Positions 42,966 to 51,962 of a stretch of DNA of 64,000 bases are shown here, piece after piece (positions within the stretch are counted from its first letter, which is position 1; the number at the start of each line of letters is the position of its first letter). The notes under the pieces are model-generated. The model was not told the origin of the DNA. It was given only the letters and a program-made list of their open reading frames with translations, and did not search any database. Made by a program: the position numbers and the translations under genes. The DNA comes from Saccharibacillus deserti (GTDB taxonomy: Bacteria; Bacillota; Bacilli; Paenibacillales; Paenibacillaceae), in the NCBI RefSeq assembly GCF_013618475.1, contig NZ_JABJVN010000002.1:124001-188000 (forward strand). The letters run 5' to 3'.

Positions 42966-43004
42966 GATTAGTTTTTTATAGAGGGAGTTCTCGAACCTCT
43001 CCCG
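42966..43004 (-). ncRNA. PreQ1-I riboswitch
   Basis: Minus-strand sequence gggAGAGGTTCgagaactCCCTCTAT followed by AAAAAACTAA fits the class I preQ1 aptamer: stem AGAGG/CCTCT, a short loop and the A-rich tail that forms the pseudoknot. It precedes queC by 270 bases, further than usual. The leader between carries GC-rich hairpins and a ggccggacctgttttttta stretch near 42756-42775 that could be the expression platform. Confidence 0.9.
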
Positions 43005-43074
43005 CGCCTGGTTCCGGCACGGATTCTCTTCGTCTATGCAGTTGGCTGCACGCCGGAGCGCCGCAGCGTGATCC

Positions 43075-43082
43075 ATTATAAC
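43075..43082 (-). promoter_or_regulatory. Extended -10 promoter of the que operon
   Basis: On the minus strand TGTTATAAT (extended -10, TATAAT at 43080-43075) lies about 70 bases before the riboswitch. No good -35 hexamer was seen. Confidence 0.5.
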
Positions 43083-43223
43083 ACAAGCTTCTGCTTGGCG
43101 ATACGCCGGAATTTGCGCGTCCTTGCAGATCCACAAGACCGGGGCTGCAAAAAGCTCCATTGGCGCCGCTTCGAAACCCGAATAAAAATCCGAATATTTG
43201 TTCGTGAAATTCGGGTGTTCGTA

Positions 43224-43252
43224 TTGAGGCGCAAAGGGGGCTGTGGTATGAT
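43224..43252 (+). promoter_or_regulatory. Promoter of the YdjM-like gene
   Basis: TTGAGG (43224-43229) and TATGAT (43247-43252) are 17 bases apart, about 90 bases before the start. Confidence 0.6.
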
Positions 43253-43341
43253 TGAACCCATAAAGCGCAGCTCGCCTTTGCCAAAAGGCCAAGGCCGGGA
43301 AAACGGACAAGCGGCAGCTAGAAGAAAGGACAGCCACGACC

Positions 43342-44088
43342 ATGATGGGAAAAGCTCACTTTATTATCGGGACCGGAGTATCGTTGTCCCTATTGGCGCT
43401 GACCGGCGCACCGGTTACGGTCGGAGCCGTGGCGATCGCCGCCGTCAGCTCGATGCTGCCCGATATCGACCACCCGAATTCGCTGCTGGTTACCCGGGCG
43501 CTGCCGACCAAACTGCTGCGCGTCCTGCAATCGGCCATGCTGCTCATTGCCGCAGCGCTTCTGTTCTACGCGCCGGTCGAGCAGCCGTGGAACAGCGTGC
43601 TGGCCGCGGTTGCGGTCGTCGCCATGTTCCTGCCCGAGCAGGCGCTGCGCAAAGGCGCGTTTGTACTGATCGGGCTAGCCGTTATCGTGTTCGGCGAACG
43701 GTACGCCCCGTGGAACCGGATGGGCGGCATTCTGCTGATCGTATTTTCGCTCGCTCCGCACCGCGGCATCACCCATACCTTCTATGCGCTTGCCGCCTGG
43801 ATGCTGCTGCTGTACGGACTGACAGGTGCGCACGGACCGTCGATCTGGCTGGCCGGAGGACTGGGATATGCCGTGCATTTGGCCTGCGACTCGGTGACGA
43901 AGAACGGAATCCGGCCGCTGCCGCCGCTCAAGGCCAAGATTCGGTTCGCGCTGATGACGACCGGCAAGAAATCCGGCAAACGCGTCGAGCGGATCGGGAT
44001 CTGGATTACGATCATCCTGTTCGCCGGGGTATTCGGCATCCGCCTGATCGAATACGGGGCGAGGCTTTATCTTCGTTTGACCTCCTGA
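43342..44088 (+). CDS. Membrane-bound metal-dependent hydrolase, YdjM/DUF457 family
   Basis: The 248-residue protein has MGKAHFIIGTGVSLSLL, VSSMLPDIDHPNSLLVTRALP (DxDH metal motif), LAPHRGITHTFYAL (HRGxTH) and CDSVTKNGIRPLPPLK, the set of motifs of YdjM proteins. About six membrane segments hold a phospholipase-C-like metal site. The substrate is unknown; membrane lipid or another hydrophobic ester is possible. A GAAAGGACAG site precedes ATG; the second ATG (43345) is equally possible. Confidence 0.88.
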   Translation: MMGKAHFIIGTGVSLSLLALTGAPVTVGAVAIAAVSSMLPDIDHPNSLLVTRALPTKLLRVLQSAMLLIAAALLFYAPVEQPWNSVLAAVAVVAMFLPEQALRKGAFVLIGLAVIVFGERYAPWNRMGGILLIVFSLAPHRGITHTFYALAAWMLLLYGLTGAHGPSIWLAGGLGYAVHLACDSVTKNGIRPLPPLKAKIRFALMTTGKKSGKRVERIGIWITIILFAGVFGIRLIEYGARLYLRLTS

Positions 44089-44143
44089 TCCCAAGTCGGA
44101 CTTGGGCGTCTTTCGATTCCGCTGCTGTACAAGGGAGCCTACA

Positions 44144-45412
44144 ATGATGAAAAAAACGTCTTTCTACTGGCTGTGGTCATCCCAGACGATGTCCAATGCA
44201 GCCGATATTTTATATGTGACGGCATTGACCGTTCTTGTCCTCCAAGGCACCGAATCTGTCGTATCGACGATTCTCGTGCCCTTTTTTCGTATCTTCTCGC
44301 AAATCGTCAGCGGTTTTCTCGCGCCCTTGATGCTCCGCAGATTCCGCCTGCCCCGCCTGATGCTGGTCTCGCAGGGCGGGCAGTTTCTGCTGTTCGCCCT
44401 GCTGGCCCTCTACTTGCAGCGGTCCGGAGAGTCGGCTTCGCTGAGCGCGATCTTTGGATTGGTCTTCGCCATGTCGTTTCTCGACGGATGGACGGCGCCG
44501 GTGCGCAATGCGCTGGTCCCGAGACTGGTGCCGAGAGACTGGCTGATGCGGGCCAACGGACTGATCTCGGTCAGCGACCAAACCGTACAGTTTGCGGGTT
44601 GGGGAGTCAGCGGCGTCTTGGTCGCTTTCGCAGGACCGTCCCGCACGCTGCTGATTGCCGGCGTCTTGTATGCGGCCGCGCTCGTCTTTACCGCGCTCAT
44701 TCGCGAGCCGTCCGTCCATGGAATTCCGGAAAGGAACGAATCGGCTTCCGGGGCTTCCCGGGCGGCGGAAACGGATCCGAACTGGAGGGAAGCGCTGCTT
44801 GAAGGCTGGAAGCTGATCGGACGAAGCCCGAGACTTCGCGGTTTGACGCTGATCGATTCGATCGATATGCTCGGCGGTTCGGTCTGGGTCGGCGCCTTTA
44901 CCCTCCTGTTCGTACAGGAAGCGCTCGGGCAGGGCGAAGAATGGTGGGGATTCATCAACGCTTCCTATTTTGCGGGGGCGGTTCTTGGCGGGATCCTGGT
45001 CGTGACGCTGGTCAAAAAACTGCAAAAGCGGCTGTTCGATTCCATGCTGGCCGGGATTTTCGGTTATTCGGCGATTACCCTCGCCTATGCGGGGACCACT
45101 TCGCCGGCCGCGGCGCTGCTGCTGGTACTGGTCATGGGGCCGTTTGCCGAACTGTCGATGGTAGCCAGGCGCACGCTGATCCAGCAGAGCGCAGGCGACG
45201 AAGAGCTGCCGAAAGTGCTCTCCGCGCAGGCGACCGTGCTCAACCTGATCTTCTGCGCTTCGCTTCTCGGCATGGCGAAACTGGCGGAATCCGTTGGAGT
45301 CGTCAACCTCTATTTCTATGCCGGCGGGATGTCGCTGCTTGCTTTTGCGATCGGACTCGGGGTGCGGCGCCACTTCGCTTCCGAAGCTTCGCAGGAGCGA
45401 AATGTCCAATAA
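44144..45412 (+). CDS. MFS transporter (enterobactin/multidrug exporter type, DHA3-like)
   Basis: The start at ATG 44144 (MMKKTSFYWLWSSQTMSNA) follows AAGGGAGCC at 7 bases; an earlier frame at 44102 lacks a site. The 422-residue protein has 12 membrane segments. Features such as FLDGWTAPVRNALVPRLVPRDWLMRANG match DHA3-type MFS pumps. The substrate is not predictable. It has no close functional link to the Ter genes that follow. Confidence 0.87.
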   Translation: MMKKTSFYWLWSSQTMSNAADILYVTALTVLVLQGTESVVSTILVPFFRIFSQIVSGFLAPLMLRRFRLPRLMLVSQGGQFLLFALLALYLQRSGESASLSAIFGLVFAMSFLDGWTAPVRNALVPRLVPRDWLMRANGLISVSDQTVQFAGWGVSGVLVAFAGPSRTLLIAGVLYAAALVFTALIREPSVHGIPERNESASGASRAAETDPNWREALLEGWKLIGRSPRLRGLTLIDSIDMLGGSVWVGAFTLLFVQEALGQGEEWWGFINASYFAGAVLGGILVVTLVKKLQKRLFDSMLAGIFGYSAITLAYAGTTSPAAALLLVLVMGPFAELSMVARRTLIQQSAGDEELPKVLSAQATVLNLIFCASLLGMAKLAESVGVVNLYFYAGGMSLLAFAIGLGVRRHFASEASQERNVQ

Positions 45413-45492
45413 ATGCCTTTTAGAAAAAGCTTCTTGATGGTAAAGTGAATAAAACGGTTTCCTGCCGAAGAAAGGAAAAGGAGGGGACGGCA

Positions 45493-46251
45493 ATGAGTAT
45501 CGATCTGCGCAAAAAAGCCGAAGAAAACCTGATTAATCTCTCCAAGACGGCCATTATCTCGCTGGACAAAAAAGGACTCGGAAGCCAGCGGGCGCGCGTT
45601 GCGCTGGCGCTCGATATTTCGGGTTCGATGACGGGATTGTTTACGAACGGAATCGTTCAGGCGGTCTGCGAGCGCACGCTGGGACTCGGCATGAATTTCG
45701 ACGACAACGGAGCGGCGGATGTATTCCTGTTCGGGGTGGACGATTACGAGGTCGGAGAGATCCGCCAGGAAAACTTCTACGAGTTTGTCGGTCGGGAGAT
45801 CCGGCCGAACTACCCGCTGGAGAACGGCACGCATTACGCGGGCGTTATGCAGCGGATCGCCGACCATTATTTCCCCGGTGCGCTGAGCGTAAAAAAAGGG
45901 CTGTTCGGGTTGGGACGCGGCAAAGTGAGCGTGAAAGCTCCGCCGGCCGAAGAACAGCCTGTCTACGTTATTTTCGTGACCGACGGCAACTGCTTTGACG
46001 GGGAGCATGCGGCCGAGATCGTACGCCGGACGTCGCATCTGGGAATTTTCTGGCAGTTTGTCGGCGTGGGCCGCGAGAACTTCCAGTTTCTCAAGAAGCT
46101 CGACGAGCTGGACGGACGACTGATCGATAACGCGAACTTTTTCCAGGTCAACGACCTCAAGAAAATCTCCGACGAGGAACTGTACGACCGGCTGCTGGGC
46201 GAGTTTCCCGACTGGCTCAAAGCGGCAAAGGAGAAATCGCTTATTAAATGA
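45493..46251 (+). CDS. TerF-like VWA-domain protein
   Basis: ATG 45493 (MSIDLRKKAEENLINLSKTAI) follows GAGGGGACGG; a longer frame from 45445 has no site. The 252-residue protein has the VWA MIDAS motif ALDISGSMTGLF, a second metal loop around NGTHYAGVM, and VIFVTDGNCFDGEHAA, as in the TerF/TerY VWA class. In Ter systems these Mg-dependent domains bind other Ter proteins. It opens the ter region and is cytosolic. Confidence 0.88.
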   Translation: MSIDLRKKAEENLINLSKTAIISLDKKGLGSQRARVALALDISGSMTGLFTNGIVQAVCERTLGLGMNFDDNGAADVFLFGVDDYEVGEIRQENFYEFVGREIRPNYPLENGTHYAGVMQRIADHYFPGALSVKKGLFGLGRGKVSVKAPPAEEQPVYVIFVTDGNCFDGEHAAEIVRRTSHLGIFWQFVGVGRENFQFLKKLDELDGRLIDNANFFQVNDLKKISDEELYDRLLGEFPDWLKAAKEKSLIK

Positions 46252-46470
46252 GTTATACTGAAGCTGTGAACGGTTACTTACATCTTAGAATCCGATTCCA
46301 GCAAGCTTGACCGTATTCCCGAACAGGCTAGTACCTTGTCAACACTAAAGGTAAGGTTACGCTCCCCTGAATCGCACCTAAAGCGTGTGCGTTTCAGGAA
46401 AACGTAAACCTCGGATTAAGAGTTGAAAGGGTATTAGATCCTAATTTCAACCCAATTGGAGGCGCTTAAG
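46252..46470 (+). promoter_or_regulatory. Leader region of terB with hairpin at the ribosome site
   Basis: The 219-base gap contains TTGTCA-N16-TACGCT near 46336 as a weak promoter. A hairpin at 46422-46451 (GTTGAAA/TTTCAAC plus TTAG/CTAA) sits directly before the TTGGAGGCGC ribosome site. It could hide or expose that site. Confidence 0.4.
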
Positions 46471-46917
46471 ATGAGTTCGTTTCAAAGCTGGCTAAACAAG
46501 ACCAAGACAGGACTGCAGGATCAGGTGAGCCGTTTCAAAAACAAAGACCTGATGGACGCCATCGTGGCGGGCTGCGCGATCGTATCCGTAGCGGACGGCA
46601 CGGTCGACGCAACGGAGAAACAAAAAATGGCGGGTTATATCGGACGCAACGAGCAGCTCAAAGTGTTTAATATGAGCGAAGTGATCGACCGTTTCAACCA
46701 TTTTGCCGGCAATATGGAATTCGATGTGATGGTTGGCAAGCAGGAAGCGCTGCGCACCATCGCCAAATTCAAATCGAAACCGGAAGTGGGACGGGTCATC
46801 GTGGGCGTATGCTGTGCGATCGGCGCGGCCGACGGCGATTTCGACGAGATGGAAAAATCGGCCGTACGCGATATCTGCAACGTGCTGAATCTGAACCCGG
46901 GCGAATTCGGCCTGTAA
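46471..46917 (+). CDS. terB: Tellurite resistance protein TerB
   Basis: The 148-residue all-helical protein matches TerB: MSSFQSWLNKTKTGLQDQVSRF, AIVAGCAIVSVADGTVDATEKQKM and GVCCAIGAADGDFDEMEKSAVRDIC, with acidic metal-binding repeats at both ADG(T/D) loops. It is an inner-face partner of TerC in published models. ATG 46471 follows TTGGAGGC. A strong terminator after it makes the gene monocistronic. Confidence 0.93.
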   Translation: MSSFQSWLNKTKTGLQDQVSRFKNKDLMDAIVAGCAIVSVADGTVDATEKQKMAGYIGRNEQLKVFNMSEVIDRFNHFAGNMEFDVMVGKQEALRTIAKFKSKPEVGRVIVGVCCAIGAADGDFDEMEKSAVRDICNVLNLNPGEFGL

Positions 46918-46945
46918 GTTCGGAGCATTTTCGACATGGAGGAAG

Positions 46946-46989
46946 AACCTCCGGCCTGTCCGTTTACGGTCACTGCCGGAGGTTTTTTT
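46946..46989 (+). terminator. Terminator of terB
   Basis: aacctccggc pairs with gccggaggtt around a 19-base loop, followed by T7. Confidence 0.9.
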
Positions 46990-47115
46990 GCAAAAAGGCT
47001 GACGAAATTCAAAAACGCCGAAACCGGGTACATTCCCCGAGCGTATAGATATAGCGTGCAGCCAAGCACAGGACGTTCCGGTTGACGGCCTCGCGTTTGC
47101 GCGGAATCGGCGAAG

Positions 47116-47145
47116 TTGTTTTGTACCCGGACGAACAGGTATAAT
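47116..47145 (+). promoter_or_regulatory. Promoter of the terD array
   Basis: TTGTTT (47116-47121) and TATAAT (47140-47145) are 18 bases apart, about 55 bases before the first TerD-type gene. Confidence 0.6.
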
Positions 47146-47198
47146 TCAATTGAGCGACAGCAACCATACCATTCCAATTGGGAGGGCTATAGACAGCA

Positions 47199-47798
47199 AT
47201 GACAATTTCTTTGGTAAAAGGCCAAAAGGTCGATTTGACGAAAGGGAATGCCGGTCTGTCCAAGATTACGGTCGGACTGGGCTGGGACCCGGCCGAGTCC
47301 GAAAGCCGCGGGCTGTTCGGTATGAAGAAGAAAACGGCAAACATCGACTGCGATGCCTCGGTCCTGCTGCTTAGCGAACAGGGCAAGCTGACGCAGAGCA
47401 AAAACGTCGTTTGTTTCCACAACCTGCAGAGCCCGAACGGTTCCGTCGTACACGGCGGAGACAATCTGACGGGTGCGGGAGACGGGGACGACGAGCAGAT
47501 CCATATCGATCTCGCTTCGGTTCCGGCCGATGTTCACCGCCTGCTCGCCGTCGTCAACATTTATGACTGCGAAGCGCGCAAACAGCATTTCGGCATGATC
47601 CGCTCGGCGTTTATCCGCGTCTTCGAGTCGAGCAGCGGCCGCGAACTGGTTCGCTTCAACTTGACGGACGATTACTCGGGAATGACCGCTCTGCTGGTCG
47701 GCGAGATTTACCGCCACGGCAGCGAGTGGAAGTTCAGCGCCGTCGGCGAAGGTGCGCAGGCTCCGCATATCGATCTGCTGGCCCGCCGCTACAGCTAA
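47199..47798 (+). CDS. TerD-family protein, divergent copy
   Basis: The 199-residue protein has one TerD domain: [20 protein letters not shown], then a longer loop than the other copies (PAESESRGLFGMKKKTANIDCDASV). GGDNLTGAGDGDDEQIHIDL is the Ca-binding loop. It ends FSAVGEGAQAPHIDLLARRYS instead of the GLxxLxxxYG end of TerD/E. The insertion and tail set it apart from the two following copies. GGGAGGGC lies 20 bases upstream, with a nearer weak site. Confidence 0.88.
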   Translation: MTISLVKGQKVDLTKGNAGLSKITVGLGWDPAESESRGLFGMKKKTANIDCDASVLLLSEQGKLTQSKNVVCFHNLQSPNGSVVHGGDNLTGAGDGDDEQIHIDLASVPADVHRLLAVVNIYDCEARKQHFGMIRSAFIRVFESSSGRELVRFNLTDDYSGMTALLVGEIYRHGSEWKFSAVGEGAQAPHIDLLARRYS

Positions 47799-47858
47799 AC
47801 CGCACGGCCCGTTTTTCGAGCTTCACCCAAACTCCAATAAAGAAAGAAGGAATTATTC

Positions 47859-48440
47859 ATGGCAATCAGCTTGCAAAAAGGTCAAAAAGTCGATCTGACA
47901 AAAACAAACCCGGGCCTCAAAAAAGTACTCGTTGGTCTCGGTTGGGACACAAACAAGTATGACGGCGGCAAAGATTTCGATCTGGATTCCTCCGCTTTCC
48001 TGCTGGGCACTTCGGGCAAAGTAACAGCCGATACGGACTTTGTATTCTACAACAACCCTAAAAACGCCAACGGCGCTGTCGTACATACAGGCGACAACCG
48101 TACAGGCGAAGGCGAAGGCGACGATGAGCAGCTGACAGTTGAACTGGCAAGCGTTCCGGCTGAAGTCGAGAAAGTCTCCTTCTGCATTACGATTCACGAT
48201 GCAACGGCACGCGCGCAGAACTTCGGTCAAGTATCGAATGCGTTCGTCCGTATCGTGAATGAAGAAACAAACGAAGAACTGATCCGTTACGATCTGGGCG
48301 AAGACTTCTCCGTGGAAACGGCGATTGTCGTAGCCGAACTGTACCGTCACGCCGGCGAGTGGAAATTCAGCGCTGTAGGCAGCGGCTACCAAGACGGTCT
48401 GGAAGGCCTGGTACGCGACTTCGGCCTGGCCGTATCCTAA
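47859..48440 (+). CDS. terD: TerD-family Ca2+-binding stress protein
   Basis: The 193-residue protein is a canonical TerD/Ter[49 protein letters not shown] and [20 protein letters not shown]. Ca2+ is bound by the acidic loops. Codon use here is biased to a few codons (aaa, ctg, gta), as in a highly expressed gene. AAAGAAGGAATT precedes the ATG. Confidence 0.95.
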   Translation: MAISLQKGQKVDLTKTNPGLKKVLVGLGWDTNKYDGGKDFDLDSSAFLLGTSGKVTADTDFVFYNNPKNANGAVVHTGDNRTGEGEGDDEQLTVELASVPAEVEKVSFCITIHDATARAQNFGQVSNAFVRIVNEETNEELIRYDLGEDFSVETAIVVAELYRHAGEWKFSAVGSGYQDGLEGLVRDFGLAVS

Positions 48441-48478
48441 TCCCTTACACGCATGCGTTTCACCCTTTAGTTTCAACC

Positions 48479-48540
48479 CCGAAGGCCGTCTGCTACATGG
48501 ACGGCCTTCGGCCGTAGTGGGGCGCCTGCCGCAGGCGTCC
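48479..48540 (+). other. Two hairpins between terD copies
   Basis: ccgaaggccgtc pairs with gacggccttcgg (48479-48511), then gcctgc pairs with gcaggc (48524-48536). No T run follows directly, so they may stabilise or partly attenuate the polycistronic message and not end it. Confidence 0.55.
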
Positions 48541-48598
48541 GCTTTTCGGGATTTTGTGTTCAATTTCATTTTCTGACAAGGAAACGGAGGAATTCCCC

Positions 48599-49180
48599 AT
48601 GACTATCAGCCTTTCCAAAGGACAACGAATCGACCTGACCAAAACCAATCCCGGCCTCAAAAAAGTCATGATCGGCCTTGGATGGGATACGAACAAATAC
48701 AGCAGCGGCGCCGACTACGATCTCGACGCTTCGGTATTCCTGCTGCATGAAGACGGACGCGCCAAAGGAATCGAAGACTTCGTCTTCTACAACAATCCGA
48801 AAACGCCGAACGGTGCGGTCGAGCATACGGGCGATAACCGGACCGGGGAAGGCGAAGGCGACGACGAGCAGATCCAGGTTGATTTCTCGCTGGTTCCGTC
48901 CAACATCACCCGCCTTGGCATCACGGTCACGATTCACGATGCGGAAGCCCGTGCCCAGAACTTCGGCCAGGTATCCAATGCGTTCGTACGCGTGGTCGAC
49001 ACGGCAGATAACCGCGAAGTGCTGCGTTACGATCTAGGTGAAGAGTTCTCGGTCGAGACGGCCGTCGTGATCTGCGAGCTGTACCGCCACGGCGAAGATT
49101 GGAAATTCCAGGCGATCGGTTCCGGCTTTGCGGGCGGATTGGCTGCGCTGTGCAAAAACTACGGCCTCGACGCCCAATAA
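48599..49180 (+). CDS. TerD-family Ca2+-binding stress protein, second canonical copy
   Basis: ATG 48599 ([23 protein letters not shown]) follows AACGGAGGAATTCCCC; an earlier in-frame ATG at 48554 has no site. The 193-residue protein aligns to the previous copy without gaps over most of its length: [47 protein letters not shown]. It probably corresponds to TerE. Confidence 0.93.
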   Translation: MTISLSKGQRIDLTKTNPGLKKVMIGLGWDTNKYSSGADYDLDASVFLLHEDGRAKGIEDFVFYNNPKTPNGAVEHTGDNRTGEGEGDDEQIQVDFSLVPSNITRLGITVTIHDAEARAQNFGQVSNAFVRVVDTADNREVLRYDLGEEFSVETAVVICELYRHGEDWKFQAIGSGFAGGLAALCKNYGLDAQ

Positions 49181-49216
49181 TCCGATCCGCAACTTAACCG
49201 AAAGGCGGAATTACTT

Positions 49217-50680
49217 TTGACGACCACAATCATCAGGGGCCAAAAAGCCGACCTGACCAAAACCAATCCCGGTCTCGACCGGATCGTCGTCGGAATGGGC
49301 TGGCAGGCTTCGCCGGGAGTCGATATCGACTTCTCGGCGTTTCTGCTGGGTCCGGGTTCCAAGGCGGCGGCCGACGAAGACCTGATCTTCTACGGTAATC
49401 CGGCCGGCGCCGGAGGCGCCATGCAGCTGCAGACCGAAACCCGCAGCGCGTATGCCGGTATTACGGACAGCGAACAGGTGTCGATCTCGCTGAGCGGCGT
49501 TCCGGCGGCTTACGAGCGCATCGCTTTTTCTCTCACGCTTTACGAAGGAGAGAAGCGTCGGCAGAACTTCGCCGGTGTCAACGGAGTATATCTGCGTATC
49601 GTCGATGCGCGCGGCGGATCGGAATTGATCCGGTTTACGCTGGACAAAACATCGGGCGTCGAGACGGCCATTGTCGTCGGCGAACTCTATCGCCATAACG
49701 GAGAATGGAAGTTCAATGCCGTCGGCAGCGGCTATACGGGCGGACTCGAAGCGCTGTGCCGCAGCTTCGGCATCGATGTGCAGTCGGAGCCCGAACCGGC
49801 TCCCGCACCAACGCCGCCTCCGGCGGCGCAGCCTTCCAAGCCGACGCCGGCCGCACAGCCGTCGCCGCCTGCGCAGCCTCCCGGCGGCAATCCGTCGCCG
49901 CTCAATCTGGGCCGTCCTTCGCAGCAGGGCAGCCCGCCGGCTTCCGGCGGCGGACCGGGCGGAGCTTCGCCCCGCGTCTTTCCGCCCGCTCCGGGCGCCG
50001 CGCCTTCTCCGGCGCCGCAGGCCGGAACGCCTTCGATCCCTGCGCCGCCGCCCGCTCCGGCTTCCCAGCCTGCGGCGCCAAGCCTGCAGAAGATCGAATT
50101 GACCAAACGCGGCGACAAGATCAGCCTGGAGAAGAAAGCGGGTACCGATTCCATCGGCGAGATTCTGATCAATCTCAACTGGAATCAGCGCAAGAGTACC
50201 GGCTTCTTCGGCAAAACGGCCGGCGTCGATTTGGACCTGGGCTGTTTGTTCGAATTGAAAGACGGGCATAAAGGCACCGTGCAGGCGCTCGGACGCGCGT
50301 TCGGCTCGCTAAGCAGCGAACCTTATGTGATGCTCGACGGCGACGATCGGACCGGCACCAAAGCCGGGGGAGAGAATATGCGGATCAACGGTGCCCACCT
50401 GCGCGATATCAAGCGTATTGTCGTTTACGCCTTCATCTATGAAGGAGCGGCGAACTGGGCACAGGCCGACGGGGTCGTGACGATCAAGGGCGGCGGTCCC
50501 GATATCATCGTCCGTATGGACGAGCACGGCAGCCGCAAAGGCATGTGCGCCGTTGCCATGATTACCAACGTCGGCGATCAAACGTTCAGCATCGAACGGC
50601 TGGTCGAGTACTTCTCCGGCCACCGCGAACTGGACCAGGCTTACAACTGGGGACTTCGCTGGCAGACCGGAAGCAAATAA
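49217..50680 (+). CDS. TerD-TerA-like fusion protein with long Pro/Ala linker
   Basis: The TTG at 49217 starts [19 protein letters not shown], in line with the TerD N-terminus; AAAGGCGG lies about 8 bases before. Residues 1-190 form a TerD domain with degenerate calcium loop (TETRSAYAGITDSEQ in place of [12 protein letters not shown]). Residues about 192-290 are a Pro/Ala/Gln/Gly-rich linker. Residues about 295-487 resemble TerA, with KRGDKISLEKKAG, LDGDDRTGTKAGG and FSGHRELDQAYNWGLRW. The fusion would tether a TerA-like module to a TerD-like module by a flexible arm in the cytosol. Confidence 0.88.
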   Translation: MTTTIIRGQKADLTKTNPGLDRIVVGMGWQASPGVDIDFSAFLLGPGSKAAADEDLIFYGNPAGAGGAMQLQTETRSAYAGITDSEQVSISLSGVPAAYERIAFSLTLYEGEKRRQNFAGVNGVYLRIVDARGGSELIRFTLDKTSGVETAIVVGELYRHNGEWKFNAVGSGYTGGLEALCRSFGIDVQSEPEPAPAPTPPPAAQPSKPTPAAQPSPPAQPPGGNPSPLNLGRPSQQGSPPASGGGPGGASPRVFPPAPGAAPSPAPQAGTPSIPAPPPAPASQPAAPSLQKIELTKRGDKISLEKKAGTDSIGEILINLNWNQRKSTGFFGKTAGVDLDLGCLFELKDGHKGTVQALGRAFGSLSSEPYVMLDGDDRTGTKAGGENMRINGAHLRDIKRIVVYAFIYEGAANWAQADGVVTIKGGGPDIIVRMDEHGSRKGMCAVAMITNVGDQTFSIERLVEYFSGHRELDQAYNWGLRWQTGSK

Positions 50681-50861
50681 CACACGATTTTTCTGATTTT
50701 TATTCCAGACCCGTACGACGGTTCGTTCCGTCCTGTACGGATACGCCGCAGACCTTTCGGAAACGAACCGGGACTGCGGCGTATCCGGTCTCTGCCCGCA
50801 TCGAATGCCCGCAGTCTCCGCAGCAGGCCGCCTCTGAACCGCCTTGAAGGAGAGAGCGATC
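50681..50861 (+). other. terC leader with two competing hairpins
   Basis: CGGATACGCCGCAG (50738-50751) pairs perfectly with 50774-50787. GGTTCGTTCCG (50720-50730) pairs with CGGAAACGAACC (50758-50769). The stems interleave and exclude each other. No T run follows. The arrangement is riboswitch- or attenuator-like but matches no class I know. Confidence 0.5.
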
Positions 50862-51662
50862 ATGGCGGATTTTTTTCAGAGTTTCTTCGGCAATTTTGCC
50901 GGTTACTTTCAATGGGAACATGTCGGCGCGATTCTGAGCGAACCGGCAACGTGGGGAGTGATCGGCACGCTCGTTATTCTTGAAGGGCTGCTGTCCGCCG
51001 ACAACGCGCTGGTACTGGCTGTCATAGTCCGGCATCTGCCGCCGAATCAGCGCAAAAAAGCGTTGTTTTACGGGATCATCGGCGCGTACCTGTTCCGGTT
51101 TGTCGCAATCGGGGTCGGGACCTTCCTGGTCAAGATCACCTGGGTCAAAATCATCGGAGGTCTCTATCTGCTGTGGATTGCCATGAGCAATCTGTTTGGA
51201 CTTGAGCTGCGATGGAACCGGGTCGGAGGCCTGCCGCTGATTCCGTCGATCGGGCGCAAACCCGAAACGGACGATACGGAAGGTGCGAAAGAAAACCATT
51301 ACGGCTTCTGGCGCACGGTGCTTGCCGTCGAACTGATGGATATTGCGTTCAGTATCGACAGCGTTCTGGCGGCCTTCGGAGTCAGCCAGGAAGTCTGGGT
51401 GCTTCTGCTTGGCGGCATGATCGGCGTCCTGATGATGCGGGGTGTCGCCCAGCTGTTTCTCAAACTGCTCGAAAAGTTCCCGGAACTGGAACGGGCAGCT
51501 TTTATCCTGATTACGATTATCGGATTGAAAATGATCGCGGCCGCGGTATTCGATTACGAACTGCCGCAGGAAGTTTTCTTCCCGCTGCTTATTGCCGTTT
51601 TTGTCGGTACGATTCTGTTCAGCCTGGTTCGCCGGCGCCGGGAACATCGTTCGGGTGTGTGA
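50862..51662 (+). CDS. terC: TerC-family integral membrane protein
   Basis: ATG 50862 (MADFFQSFFGNFAGYF) follows TTGAAGGAGAGAGCG; the earlier frame start at 50844 lacks a site. The 266-residue protein has eight or so membrane segments with the TerC motifs LLSADNALVLAVIVRHLP and AVELMDIAFSIDSVLAAFGVS, whose Asp/Glu/Asn residues probably bind a metal. TerC proteins are tied to metal/tellurite stress and, in Bacillus, to manganese export or metalation of exported proteins. Confidence 0.93.
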   Translation: MADFFQSFFGNFAGYFQWEHVGAILSEPATWGVIGTLVILEGLLSADNALVLAVIVRHLPPNQRKKALFYGIIGAYLFRFVAIGVGTFLVKITWVKIIGGLYLLWIAMSNLFGLELRWNRVGGLPLIPSIGRKPETDDTEGAKENHYGFWRTVLAVELMDIAFSIDSVLAAFGVSQEVWVLLLGGMIGVLMMRGVAQLFLKLLEKFPELERAAFILITIIGLKMIAAAVFDYELPQEVFFPLLIAVFVGTILFSLVRRRREHRSGV

Positions 51663-51962
51663 ACGCTGTCCCGCAGTCGTACCTGCACAGCCGACCGCAT
51701 CGCTTCTTTTGTAGGGATGCGGTCGGTCTTTGCGGCAGAGCCTGCTTCCAACCAACCTTATTCCTCCGCACATGGAGAAAGGCTTCCTGCTTCGTACAGT
51801 GCCAGCGGCGATTCGCAAGCACGGACAACAGGCAGAACGTTTTTCTCCGTTCGGCGGAGTTTTTTAAAATTTGCCGTGGCTTTGCCAAAGCGGCAGACGA
51901 TACCGGATCTATCCATGAACGATCTGCCAGGAAATGGACTCAATATCGTGGGAGGAAAGACC
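51663..51962. other. 300-bp gap with two terminator-like hairpins
   Basis: A terC terminator is at 51691-51731 (ccgaccgcatc pairing with gatgcggtcgg, then TCTTT). A small hairpin CTCCG-loop-CGGAG at 51845-51866 is followed by T6 and could attenuate the downstream biosynthetic operon. No gene recognised; the promoter is not clear. Confidence 0.6.

Noticed and set aside
50681-50861. yybP-ykoY manganese riboswitch in front of terC
   Set aside because: The conserved aptamer loops of that class were not found; only the competing hairpins are supported.
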